A DNA stretch of 17,883 nucleotides from JBCCFX01 sp039029515. GTDB taxonomy: Bacteria; Planctomycetota; Phycisphaerae; Phycisphaerales; SM1A02. Each line of letters begins with the position of its first letter. Position 1 is the first letter of the stretch. The translations under genes were made by a program, and so were the position numbers. The notes under the pieces were generated by a model, which was not told the DNA's origin, ran no database searches, and saw nothing but the letters and a program-made list of their open reading frames with translations. The stretch spans positions 1 through 17,883 of the forward strand of contig JBCCFX010000067.1 of NCBI GenBank assembly GCA_039029515.1, in the 5' to 3' direction. Shown one piece after another: positions 1 to 9,802 of this stretch.

Positions 1-201
1 GAACGGGTCCGGGCCGGGCATTTCGATGTCCAGCAGCACTACGTTCGGCCGTTTCGCCGCAACTTCCTGTACCAGCGTGGTCGCGCTGCCAAGCGAGCCG
101 ACGAATTCGAGGTCTAATTCCGCTTCGATCTTCGCGCGGAGTCCTGCCACCAGAAACGAATGGTCGTCGACACACAGGATTCGGATCGGCGGCTGCGTCA
201 T
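1..201 (-). CDS. Response regulator, receiver domain (partial, C-terminus beyond left edge)
   Basis: Reading leftwards from the ATG at 201-199 gives 67 residues that match the start of a CheY-like receiver. There is an acidic pair D12-D13 in ILCVDDHSF and a phospho-acceptor Asp at about residue 58 in VVLLDIEMPG. The ATG overlaps the stop of the upstream sensor kinase (ATGA), so the two are translationally coupled and are very probably cognate partners. The DDHxxxxxGL pattern after beta-1 is typical of NarL/LuxR-family regulators, so a C-terminal helix-turn-helix output domain is expected. It lies outside the window and cannot be verified. Being partnered with a FixL-like kinase, it would occupy the role of FixJ; that functional assignment is inference. 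Confidence 0.88.
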   Translation of the reverse strand, partial: MTQPPIRILCVDDHSFLVAGLRAKIEAELDLEFVGSLGSATTLVQEVAAKRPNVVLLDIEMPGPDPF

Positions 202-2120
202 GAACGGCTCTCGTGGCGTCGCTCCACCGCGCCCTGAAGGCAGGCTCGAATGGCCTGAAAGTCATCGGACCGCGGGAGATGCATGATAGCGTCCGTCGGC
301 GTGTCGGCAGGAAGCTCACCGACCACGATGATCGCCGGCGGCCTCTCCGCGACGGGACGTTCGAGCATGGCATCCAATGAGCGGCTGTCGGATGTGATCC
401 AGACATCGACCTGTTCGACTTCCACATCGTTGGCGACTTGCATGCCGACCGCCGATGCCATCGATTCCATCAATGAGCCAACGCGCCGATCAACGACATC
501 GATCCGAGTGCGACAGGGTGTACCGTCTGCGTGCTGTTCCCACATCATCTGTTGCACGGTCGGTAGCGTGAGCGTGACGGCGGTGCCCTGGCCCGGCTCA
601 GAATCGATTCGCATCGTTCCGCCGGCGCTGCGAATGACGCCGTGCACAAGCGACAGGCCGAGGCCGGTACCAAGCCCGCGCGTCTTCGTCGTGAAGAACG
701 GGTCCAGTGCGCGATGTCGGACGTCGTCGCTCATGCCCTGGCCGTCATCGGTCACGATGAGTCGGACGAACCGTCGGTCCTCAACAACTTGTGCGCTGAC
801 ACGAACTGATCCGTGCGGCCCGATCGCTTCGCTGGCATTGACGACAAGGTTGAGGATCGCCTGAGAGAGTCGGTGCGACGGTACCGCTGCCACCGGGAGT
901 TCTTCAGGAAAGTCCACAAGAAGCGTGGCGGACTTCGGGAGCGCCTTGGTCAGCAGCGGATGAAGTCGTTTCCACCATGCCGCAATGTCTGTTGTGCCTT
1001 GTGTTGCGGCGGGATCATCCGGATCGAGCGCGAGCAGATGCAGGCCATCGGTCAACTGCTGTAAGTAGTCAAGCGAATCTCGGACTGCGCCAAAGTGCTC
1101 ACGTGTGTCCGTTGTCAGTGTCTTTTCATCGAGCGCATCGAGCCGACACCGAATGGGAAGCAGCACATTGTTCATGTCATGGCCGAGGCCTGCGGCGAGC
1201 GTACCGATCGATGCAAGCCGGTCCGCGAGCCGAAGCTGCTCGTGTGTGGATTCCAGTTCAGCGGTTCGTTCCGCGACGAGTTCCTCGAGTTGATCGTGCG
1301 CACGGGCGCGCTCTTCTTCGCTTCGACGTTGTTCGGTGATGTCCTGACCGAGCGCTGTGACGCCGATGACCGTCCCGTTGACGTCACGAATGACCGCGTT
1401 ATGCCAGAGGACAAGTCGTTTGGCACCGTCTCGTGTGAGAATTTCGTTCTCAAACTGGGCGGTGATATCCCCGGAATTTAGTGCATTCGAGAAGACCGCG
1501 AAAACGGTCTCCACGTCGACGTTCGCGAGAAAACTCTCGAACCAATTGCGTCCAAGGGCTTCATCGCGCGTCCAGCCTGTCAGCCTGAGTAGTGTCTCGT
1601 TGATGAACGTGATCCGGCCATCGCGATCGAGGCTCACACCAAGCAGATCGATATGCTCAAGGATCGCCTGCAACTGTTTCGCGGATTCGCGCAACACGCC
1701 TTCCGTGCGCTTGCGCGCGGTCAGATCGTGAATCACCGCGGTGAAGAGCGGCTCTGTCTGTCCCGGGATGTCGACGCGCGATACACACAGGTCGATCGGA
1801 ACGAGTGAACCATCCTTCCGGCAGGCTTCGAATTCGCGCACTTCGCCAAGAATATTCGTACGCCCGGTTTCGCCGTAGTTCCGAAGGTAGCCGTCGTGCC
1901 CGCTTCGATGTGGCTCTGGCATGAGCACATTGACGTTCTGGCCTATCAGTTCATTGGGCGTCCATCCGAAGACGCGCCACACCGAATCGCTCGCGGACTC
2001 GATCGTGCCTCGGGCGTCGATGGTGATGATCGGATCAAGTGCGGCGGCAAGAATCGCGCGGTATCGGGCCAGTCCGGCTTCCTGCTCCTGCATCGCGTTG
2101 GCATGCGGCTCATCGGTCAT
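198..2120 (-). CDS. FixL-like PAS-PAS sensor histidine kinase with degenerate C-terminal receiver-like domain
   Basis: A soluble 640-aa kinase with no membrane segments. PAS-1 (about 20-138) resembles the heme PAS of rhizobial FixL: H75 in RSGHDGYL and R95 twenty residues later match the spacing of the Bradyrhizobium heme ligand His200 and Arg220. I90, L111 and V113 match the distal Ile/Leu/Ile. PAS-2 spans about 147-263 and is followed by a short coiled coil (about 268-300). The H-box has H314 in GLGHDMNN. The ATPase domain shows the N-box NLVVNASEAI, the G1 box DDGQGM and GLGTGLGLSL. The last ~110 residues look like a receiver fold lacking the phospho-acceptor Asp. The start is supported by GAGGGG about 8 nt upstream. 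It is divergent from the usp/cbb3 cluster, so oxygen sensing for that cluster is a reasonable inference; heme binding is predicted from residues only. Confidence 0.9.
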   Translation of the reverse strand: MTDEPHANAMQEQEAGLARYRAILAAALDPIITIDARGTIESASDSVWRVFGWTPNELIGQNVNVLMPEPHRSGHDGYLRNYGETGRTNILGEVREFEACRKDGSLVPIDLCVSRVDIPGQTEPLFTAVIHDLTARKRTEGVLRESAKQLQAILEHIDLLGVSLDRDGRITFINETLLRLTGWTRDEALGRNWFESFLANVDVETVFAVFSNALNSGDITAQFENEILTRDGAKRLVLWHNAVIRDVNGTVIGVTALGQDITEQRRSEEERARAHDQLEELVAERTAELESTHEQLRLADRLASIGTLAAGLGHDMNNVLLPIRCRLDALDEKTLTTDTREHFGAVRDSLDYLQQLTDGLHLLALDPDDPAATQGTTDIAAWWKRLHPLLTKALPKSATLLVDFPEELPVAAVPSHRLSQAILNLVVNASEAIGPHGSVRVSAQVVEDRRFVRLIVTDDGQGMSDDVRHRALDPFFTTKTRGLGTGLGLSLVHGVIRSAGGTMRIDSEPGQGTAVTLTLPTVQQMMWEQHADGTPCRTRIDVVDRRVGSLMESMASAVGMQVANDVEVEQVDVWITSDSRSLDAMLERPVAERPPAIIVVGELPADTPTDAIMHLPRSDDFQAIRACLQGAVERRHESRS

Positions 2121-2232
2121 GGTTCTGACCCCTCAGCATAGCGAGGATCGAGGGCGGTTCGGGGTGAGATTCCCATATCCGACCGGTGTCCCACACGATT
2201 GAATATGGACGCTGAAGTCGGATGAGGCAGTG

Positions 2233-2250
2233 CTTCGATGCAGATCGAAG
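2233..2250. other. Small inverted repeat (hairpin) in the divergent intergenic region
   Basis: CTTCGAT and ATCGAAG form a perfect 7-bp stem around the 4-nt loop GCAG. It lies between the divergent kinase and usp genes (2121-2454), which otherwise hold no recognisable gene. It could be an operator-like dyad or a transcript hairpin, or chance. No -35/-10 pair of good quality was found nearby on either strand. Confidence 0.3.
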
Positions 2251-2454
2251 GGATCAACGGATGATCGCGTCTTGCCACGTAACTCCAGGTTCTGATCCAG
2301 ACATGTCCTCCCGAAACGTGTCCGTCTCTACGCGCAAGGTGTTGCTCACCTGTCTGATTCGCAGCCCACACACATGCCTTTGCTGCGACTGTCTCGTCCA
2401 CTTCGGCCATTTCGGAAACTCCATAACGCAAGGTCTGTCGTACGGAGCCTGCCC

Positions 2455-3420
2455 ATGACGTCGAACGCCCCCAAGGACGGTTCGTCCTACGGCACGATCC
2501 TGCTCGCCACCGACTTTTCCGGTCATTCCAATGCGGCGATGAGTTGTGCGATGGAACTCGCCAAAGTGCACGGTGCCAGACTGGCATTTGTGCATGCCGT
2601 CGACGGCCGCTCCATTCAGGATGTGCCGCTCAAACTCCAGGATGACATCGATCGCAAGCTCACCGCGTTACTGGATGCCACGAAGGGATCTGGCATTGAG
2701 TCAATCGGACATAATGCTGCAGGTAAACCGTGGGAAGTGATTGCCGCGGCACAGAAGACGTATGACGCAGAACTGATCATCGTCGGGGCCAAGGGGCACG
2801 GGACGTTTCCACGACTTCATCTCGGCAGTACAGCCGATCGTGTCGTGCGAACGTCTGAAGTGCCGGTGCTGTGTGTCCATCACGGCGATGAAGGCAAACT
2901 GTTTTCGCTGCGAACGATCGTGGTGGCCGTTGACTTCTCCGATGGCAGTTGCGGGGCGGTGGAGGCGGCGCGACGACTCGCGGCAAATGCGACATGGCCC
3001 GTCCGTATCGTTCTGCTGCACGCTTTTCATATCCCGATCGAATACTCCATGGGCGTGGCGGCGGCGATCATCGGTGAGGATCCCGCCAAGGTTGAGTCCG
3101 AATCGCGCGCTGCCCTGGAGAAGATCGCCGGACCGCTCCGATCGCAGGGACACGAGGTCGATGTGGTGTGCCGCGAAGGCTATCCCGCGTCGGTGATCAG
3201 TGACGTCTCAGCCGAAGAAGAGGCGGACGTCATCGCGTTGGGGACGCACGGACGGAGTGGGCTGCATCACGTGCTCATCGGCAGCATCGCCGAGCGCGTA
3301 TTGCACCACGCCTCCTGTCCGGTGCTCACCGTTCGTCATGCCAGACACGCAGATTCACCAACAACACCATCCACGCAGGCCGCTTCGTCGACCGTGTCGA
3401 CGACTGACGGCGAAACGTGA
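2455..3420 (+). CDS. Tandem universal stress protein (two UspA domains)
   Basis: A cytoplasmic 321-aa protein made of two Usp domains (about 12-150 and 155-300). Each ends with the ATP-binding signature G-x2-G-x9-G-S/T: GAKGHGTFPRLHLGS in the first and GTHGRSGLHHVLIGS in the second. Both copies therefore look able to bind nucleotide. An in-frame extension back to 2374 exists, but the ATG at 2455 follows GGAG at good spacing and begins at the usual distance from the first beta strand (TILLATDFS), so it is preferred. The tail (about 300-321) is Thr/Ser-rich and low in complexity. Only 20 bp separate its stop from the ribosome-binding site and start of the cytochrome gene, so it is probably the first gene of the cbb3 transcript. 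Usp proteins are often induced by low oxygen or energy stress. Confidence 0.9.
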   Translation: MTSNAPKDGSSYGTILLATDFSGHSNAAMSCAMELAKVHGARLAFVHAVDGRSIQDVPLKLQDDIDRKLTALLDATKGSGIESIGHNAAGKPWEVIAAAQKTYDAELIIVGAKGHGTFPRLHLGSTADRVVRTSEVPVLCVHHGDEGKLFSLRTIVVAVDFSDGSCGAVEAARRLAANATWPVRIVLLHAFHIPIEYSMGVAAAIIGEDPAKVESESRAALEKIAGPLRSQGHEVDVVCREGYPASVISDVSAEEEADVIALGTHGRSGLHHVLIGSIAERVLHHASCPVLTVRHARHADSPTTPSTQAASSTVSTTDGET

Positions 3421-3440
3421 TCACTCGAAGGAGTCTCGTG

Positions 3441-3983
3441 ATGATGAGGCATCGTTTGGCGGCGATGTGCGCATGAACTGCCGGTCTGCTGTACGGCTGT
3501 TCCGATCCGAACACGACGCAGCCGGGTGTGGCCATGGACAGCGATTCCAGCATGAACGAAGGCAAGGAGCGATTGCGCCTGCTCATGCGGCAGAAGATGA
3601 ATTCTTCGGATGATGTGCTCACCGGGATGGTGATGGGGGACTTCAGCCGGATTGAGAGCGGCGCGCGCAATCTTGCGTTCCTGAGCCTGCAATCCGAATG
3701 GGCGGCGGTTGATACGCCCGAGTACATGTCGTTCAGTCAATCGTTCCGGAGTACGGCGGAGGAGATCGCCGACCACGCGAACGCGAAGAACATGATGTCG
3801 GTGGAAGACGCATACGCGCGCATGACGCGCTCATGCCTCGACTGTCATGCATATCTGCGACAGCAGGGGCTCAATGATCTCCCCGGCGCGACCGCGTCAA
3901 TTGATGTCGATCGATCATGGCGTCTCGCTGATGCCACCTCGATGTGGTCAGCGCAGGACGAGAACGGGGTCGCTTCCCCATAG
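3441..3983 (+). CDS. Cytochrome c'-like mono-heme lipoprotein, signal peptide interrupted by in-frame TGA
   Basis: The heme-binding motif is SCLDCH (C132, C135, H136, counting from 3441) near the end of a helical domain of about 120 residues, as in class II (c'-type) cytochromes. An ATG at 3441 sits behind AAGGAG and starts MMRHRLAAMCA, but codon 12 is TGA (3474-3476). The same frame then continues TAGLLYGC-SDP, a good lipobox with C20, and runs on without another stop into the heme domain. The upstream part therefore reads as a lipoprotein signal peptide split by one nonsense codon. The longest uninterrupted frame starts at a GTG at 3528, but it has no ribosome-binding site and no export signal, so heme attachment would fail. 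A point mutation, a sequence error or readthrough are all possible. It probably donates electrons to the cbb3 oxidase encoded next; that is inferred from position. Confidence 0.68.
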
Positions 3984-4044
3984 CGAGGCAGGCCTGAATA
4001 CGCAGATTAACCACAACACGACCATTCAAAGGTGAATGGTCCAC

Positions 4045-4068
4045 GGAGGCGGGGCATTGCTCGCCTCC
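4045..4068 (+). promoter_or_regulatory. GC-rich hairpin in the putative 5' leader of ccoNO
   Basis: GGAGGCG and CGCCTCC form seven perfect pairs, extended inward by a G-U and a G-C pair to a 9-bp stem with a 6-nt loop. It is followed at once by TTCTCTCT. It lies 36 nt before the ATG at 4105 and contains a GGAGG sequence. It may be a weak terminator or attenuator separating the cytochrome gene from the oxidase genes, or an mRNA-stability element. The T-tract is interrupted, so a classical intrinsic terminator is doubtful. Confidence 0.4.
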
Positions 4069-4104
4069 TTCTCTCTGGCGACCGATGCGAAGGATCTCGA
4101 TGCC

Positions 4105-6445
<2,341 letters not shown>

Positions 6446-6459
<14 letters not shown>

Positions 6460-6655
6460 AACGCCAATGCTGTTCTGCAACGTCTTCGTGCAGATCGCGC
6501 TGATCGTCTTCGTGATCGTGTTCATCGGCATCGTCCTGTACGCCGTCTTTGCCCGTCAGGACACGATGGATTCCAAGGCCCAGATTCCCCTGGAAGAACA
6601 ACTCGTTGAACCGCGCGCCGGTTCGTCGACGCCTGCTTCGGAGAGTACTTCATGA
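6446..6655 (+). CDS. ccoQ: CcoQ-like small subunit of cbb3 oxidase
   Basis: A 69-aa protein with one N-terminal transmembrane helix (about 9-34, FVQIALIVFVIVFIGIVLYAVF) and an acidic, Ser-rich soluble tail. This is the size and shape of CcoQ/FixQ, which stabilises the cbb3 complex. The start lies 14 nt inside ccoNO, behind a near-perfect GGAGGTGA ribosome-binding site, so the overlapping start is well supported. Its own stop overlaps the ATG of ccoP (ATGA). CcoQ sequences are poorly conserved, so the identification rests mostly on position and topology. Confidence 0.8.
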
Positions 6656-7281
6656 GTCACGAGATCGAAAACGTCGAAACTGATCACGCCTACGACGGCA
6701 TTTCGGAATACGACAATCCGCTGCCCGGCTGGTGGAAGTGGCTGTTCATCCTCAGTGCGATCTTCACCGTGATCTACATCATGTACTACCACATGGGGCC
6801 GGGGCCGGACCTCGAAGCGAAGTACCAGGCCTCGGTGGCATCGCACGTGGAAGCACAGCTCGCGCTGCTCGGCGATTTGGAAGCAGACAACAACACCATC
6901 GTGAAGTTCATGTCCAACGACGAATGGATGAGCGCGATGGGCGGACTCTTCCGCGGCAACTGCAGTCAGTGTCACGCATCGGACGGTGGCGGCAACGTCG
7001 GGCCGAACCTGTGCGATGACAGCTACAAGAACGTCAAGACACCCGAAGACATTTACACGGTGATCGAGCAGGGCATTGCCGGTACGCAGATGACCGCGTG
7101 GAGTGATCGATTCCAGAAGCCGCAATTGATTCTCCTCTCGGCGTATGTCGGTTCGCTCCGCGGGACATCGCCGGCGAGTCCGAAGGAAGCCGAAGGTGTC
7201 GAGATCGCACCGTGGCCTGAGCCGCTTCCCGATGCCGCTTCGGAAGCGCCCGCGGCTGACGTTGACACAGCCATGCCCTGA
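6652..7281 (+). CDS. ccoP: cbb3 oxidase subunit III, mono-heme form (CcoP)
   Basis: A 209-aa membrane-anchored cytochrome c. The N-terminus contains the CcoP signature with a DNPLPGWW motif, then a transmembrane helix (about 27-47), then one periplasmic cytochrome c domain with CSQCH (C104, C107, H108) and a probable axial Met M147 (GTQMTAW). The classical CcoP carries two c-type hemes in about 300 residues; here the second cytochrome domain is missing and the protein ends in an Ala/Pro-rich tail. It is translationally coupled to ccoQ through ATGA. It passes electrons from periplasmic donors to the CcoO heme. There is no frameshift or nearby remnant of a second heme domain, so this is a natural short form rather than a broken gene. 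Confidence 0.93.
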   Translation: MSHEIENVETDHAYDGISEYDNPLPGWWKWLFILSAIFTVIYIMYYHMGPGPDLEAKYQASVASHVEAQLALLGDLEADNNTIVKFMSNDEWMSAMGGLFRGNCSQCHASDGGGNVGPNLCDDSYKNVKTPEDIYTVIEQGIAGTQMTAWSDRFQKPQLILLSAYVGSLRGTSPASPKEAEGVEIAPWPEPLPDAASEAPAADVDTAMP

Positions 7282-7316
7282 TGCACGAGTGACCTGAGCG
7301 CCCAAGGACGATTGCC

Positions 7317-8789
7317 ATGACATCCGGCTCAATGCTCCAACCCGAAGAACACGTCCTCTCGACGATGAACCGGGATGGCAGCCGGCGCTGGCTGAGTCCG
7401 CACGTCTCAAGCGGGCCGTTCTGGAAGTGGCGTCGAGTCGCGGCGTACGGATTGATTCTGCTTTTCACCGTGTTGCCGTGGATCAAGATCAACGGGAAGC
7501 AGGCATTCCTGCTCGATCTGCCGGCGCGTGAGTTCACGATCTTCGGCGCGACGTTTCTGCCAACCGACACGATCCTCCTCATGCTGTTCATGGCGAGCGT
7601 GTTCGTCCTGATCTTTTTCGTGACGACACTCTTCGGTCGCGTGTGGTGTGGCTGGGCCTGTCCGCAGACCGTCTACATGGAATTCCTGTTTCGACCGATC
7701 GAACGATTCTTCGACGGCGCGCCCGATGCGCGTGGACGCGTGAAACGGAAGAAGTCCGGCGCGCGCACGGTCGCGAAGTACCTGACATTCCTGGGAGCAA
7801 GCTTGTTTCTCGCGCATGTCTTTCTCGCCTACTTTGTGGGTGTCGAAGAACTCTTTCGCTGGATGCGCCAATCGCCGTTTGAACATCCGAAAGCGTTCTT
7901 CATCGTGATGTTCGTGACCGGCGCAATGATGCTCGACTTCGGTTTCTTTCGGGAGCAGATCTGCATCCTGTGTTGTCCGTATGGCCGATTCCAGTCTGTC
8001 ATGCTGGATCGTGAATCCATGATCGTCAGCTATGACCGTAATCGCGGCGAGCCTCGTGGCCGAGCGAAGAAGGCGAAGAACGGCGACGTTGAGCTACCCG
8101 TCGTCGGTGACTGCGTTGATTGCAGTATGTGCGTGACGACGTGCCCAACCGGCATTGATATTCGTGATGGCCTGCAACTTGAGTGCATTGGCTGTGCGCA
8201 GTGCATCGATGCGTGCAACACAGTGATGACCAAACTCAAACGCCCGAAGGGGCTGATCCGGTATTCATCGCAGGCGCGCATGGAAGATGGCAAGCGGCAT
8301 CTTCTTCGTCCGCGCGTCATCATCTATCCGATCCTGCTGCTTGCATTCATTGGCGCGTTCGCGGGTCTGGTGTCGAATCAACGGCCGGTGGATGTCACCG
8401 TCCTGCGCGGTCAGGCTCGCCCGTACATCGAACTTCCCAGCGGTGAGATTCAAAACGAAGTACGCGTCAAGCTCGTCAATCGGACGCGCGAGGTGGCGAC
8501 GTACGACATCAGCCTTGAAGGCTTCGGCGATGTGCGAATGGAGCCGGTGGGTGATGCGACGCACGATGCGGTCGATCCGCGCGAGACCGTCACCGCGCAC
8601 TATCGAGTCATCGTGCAGCCGGACATCTTCAAGATCGGGCGAGCCGAAGGCTTCATCATCGTGAACGACGGCAATGGGTACGAGCGGCGTGTGCGGTATC
8701 GCATGCAGGGGCCGTGGTCATCAAGCTCGACACCTACGACGGCTCAGGATGCTGCTGGCGATGAGCCAGCCGTGGAGGATGAATCATGA
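7317..8789 (+). CDS. ccoG: Cytochrome oxidase accessory iron-sulfur protein CcoG (RdxA/FixG)
   Basis: A 490-aa membrane protein of the FixG/RdxA family, linked in other bacteria to copper reduction for cbb3 assembly. Transmembrane helices are near 41-57, 83-105, 154-174, 193-212 and 331-350. The conserved CGWACPQ (C111, C115) and CILCCPYGR lie at membrane borders. Two ferredoxin-type clusters follow: C266, C269, C272, C276 and C290, C293, C296, C300, enough for two [4Fe-4S] centres. The C-terminal ~130 residues form the periplasmic Ig-like domain typical of the family. AAGGA sits about 9 nt before the ATG. The gene lies 35 bp after ccoP and overlaps the next gene by ATGA. Confidence 0.95.
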   Translation: MTSGSMLQPEEHVLSTMNRDGSRRWLSPHVSSGPFWKWRRVAAYGLILLFTVLPWIKINGKQAFLLDLPAREFTIFGATFLPTDTILLMLFMASVFVLIFFVTTLFGRVWCGWACPQTVYMEFLFRPIERFFDGAPDARGRVKRKKSGARTVAKYLTFLGASLFLAHVFLAYFVGVEELFRWMRQSPFEHPKAFFIVMFVTGAMMLDFGFFREQICILCCPYGRFQSVMLDRESMIVSYDRNRGEPRGRAKKAKNGDVELPVVGDCVDCSMCVTTCPTGIDIRDGLQLECIGCAQCIDACNTVMTKLKRPKGLIRYSSQARMEDGKRHLLRPRVIIYPILLLAFIGAFAGLVSNQRPVDVTVLRGQARPYIELPSGEIQNEVRVKLVNRTREVATYDISLEGFGDVRMEPVGDATHDAVDPRETVTAHYRVIVQPDIFKIGRAEGFIIVNDGNGYERRVRYRMQGPWSSSSTPTTAQDAAGDEPAVEDES

Positions 8790-9007
8790 AGAAGTCGAAA
8801 CGTATTCTGCTCTGGCCAGGTGCATTGATCGCCATGATCGCGGCGATTGTCGTCCTGGATGTCGTCCTGGATGTCGTCCTGGATGTCGTCATGATCGTCG
8901 TCTCCACCAGTAGTCCGACGGTGCAACGCGGTCGACGAGAGGTCGAGAAGCCATCGACTGTCGCCGCGCCCGTCATCGCGTCAGATGAAACGGTCATCAC
9001 GCCGTAG
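8786..9007 (+). CDS. Small membrane protein in the fixH/ccoH position, with internal tandem repeats
   Basis: A 73-aa protein with one predicted N-terminal membrane segment beginning LLWPGALIAMIAAIVV, followed by VLDVVLDVVLDVV encoded by 12-bp tandem repeats, and a polar tail. The ATG overlaps the ccoG stop and follows GGAGG at good spacing, so expression is likely. In the usual order ccoG is followed by fixH (ccoH), a protein of about 150 residues whose N-terminus also has an aromatic-Pro motif entering a membrane helix and an S-x-P motif just after it. Here W10-P11 and SSP fit that, but most of FixH is absent. It may be a shortened or diverged FixH; homology cannot be demonstrated by eye. 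Confidence 0.6.
   Translation: MKKSKRILLWPGALIAMIAAIVVLDVVLDVVLDVVMIVVSTSSPTVQRGRREVEKPSTVAAPVIASDETVITP
8849..8902 (+). repeat. 12-bp in-frame tandem repeat (GTCGTCCTGGAT)
   Basis: Three perfect copies of GTCGTCCTGGAT occupy 8849-8860, 8861-8872 and 8873-8884. A degenerate fourth (GTCGTCATGATC) and a half copy follow, up to 8902. The unit is a multiple of three and encodes V-V-L-D, so copy number can change without breaking the frame. It lies in the membrane segment of the fixH-position protein and places Asp residues in an otherwise hydrophobic helix. Confidence 0.9.
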
Positions 9008-9019
9008 GAAGCGAATTGC

Positions 9020-9802
9020 ATGCTTGCGCTGTTGTCCACCATTCTCATTGTCAGCCTCGTCGGATCGCTGCATTGCGCTGGCATGTGCGGCGGCATCGTG
9101 CTGATGTGTGTGCACACGGAGAATCCGGATCAGCGCGTCACCTGGTTGCCGCATGTGACATATCACGGTGGCCGCGCCATCACCTATGCGTTGCTTGGCG
9201 TCATCGCGGGTGCCGTCGGCACGGCGCTGGACCTCGGTGGTGGAGCATTGGGCATCGGCCAGACCGCAGCGTGGGTCGCCGGCGGGTTGATGATCGGTCT
9301 TGGTGTCGTGGCCATGCTGCAGCGCATGGGTGTGCGCATCCGATGTGCGCACATGCCCAAGGCGATCACCGGGTTCTTTCGCCGCGCGTACAGTGCCGCG
9401 TTTGCGTTACCTGTGCCACTTCGAGCCGGTTTGATCGGACTTCTCACAGGTTTACTTCCGTGCGGGTGGCTCTATGCCTTCGTTCTTGCGGCAGCCGGCA
9501 CCGGCAGTCCGGTGATCGGTGGTGCCGTCATGCTTGCCTTTTGGGCGGGCACCGTTCCGATTCTTTTGGGCCTTGGAATCGGATCGCAGACCATCACGGC
9601 GCCACTGCGACGTCACGCTCCAACGTTGACGGCAGTGGCGCTGGTGGTGGTTGGCATCATCACGATCAGTGGACGTATGTCGCTTGCGACCGTGCATGCG
9701 CCAGCTCCCGAAATCAGTCTCGTGAATTCAACGGGGGATGTTGTGGATGTCGTCCATGGCATTGACGAGACGCTGCCACCGTGTTGCAGTGAGCACGATT
9801 GA
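9020..9802 (+). CDS. DsbD_2/TauE-like membrane transporter of the cbb3 assembly cluster
   Basis: A 260-aa polytopic membrane protein with about six helices. Two halves carry the family landmarks: GSLHCAGMCGG at residues 15-25 and GLLTGLLPCGWLYAF around 139-153. In cbb3 loci, proteins of this kind (often annotated sulfite exporter TauE/SafE or cytochrome c biogenesis transmembrane region) sit between fixH and ccoI and are thought to take part in copper or reductant handling for oxidase assembly. The exact substrate is not settled. AGGAA lies about 9 nt before the ATG. The C-terminus ends with a Cys pair (PPCCSEHD), which might bind metal. Its end overlaps the probable start of the copper ATPase gene. 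Confidence 0.87.
   Translation: MLALLSTILIVSLVGSLHCAGMCGGIVLMCVHTENPDQRVTWLPHVTYHGGRAITYALLGVIAGAVGTALDLGGGALGIGQTAAWVAGGLMIGLGVVAMLQRMGVRIRCAHMPKAITGFFRRAYSAAFALPVPLRAGLIGLLTGLLPCGWLYAFVLAAAGTGSPVIGGAVMLAFWAGTVPILLGLGIGSQTITAPLRRHAPTLTAVALVVVGIITISGRMSLATVHAPAPEISLVNSTGDVVDVVHGIDETLPPCCSEHD

Noticed and set aside
2117..2587. Reverse-strand frame spanning the kinase-usp intergenic region
   Set aside because: It overlaps the usp start antisense, has no recognisable domain and no start signal; it would also run through the expected promoter region.
3474..3476. Selenocysteine or UGA-as-Trp recoding
   Set aside because: The position is in a signal peptide, not a redox site, no SECIS-like stem directly follows, and UGA terminates other genes of the window such as usp, ccoG and ccoS.
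3901..3914. FNR/ANR-like box TTGAT-GTCG-ATCGA upstream of ccoNO
   Set aside because: It differs from TTGAT-N4-ATCAA by one base, but it lies inside the cytochrome coding sequence, far from any start, in a genome rich in GATCG strings, with no promoter beside it. Chance is the better explanation.
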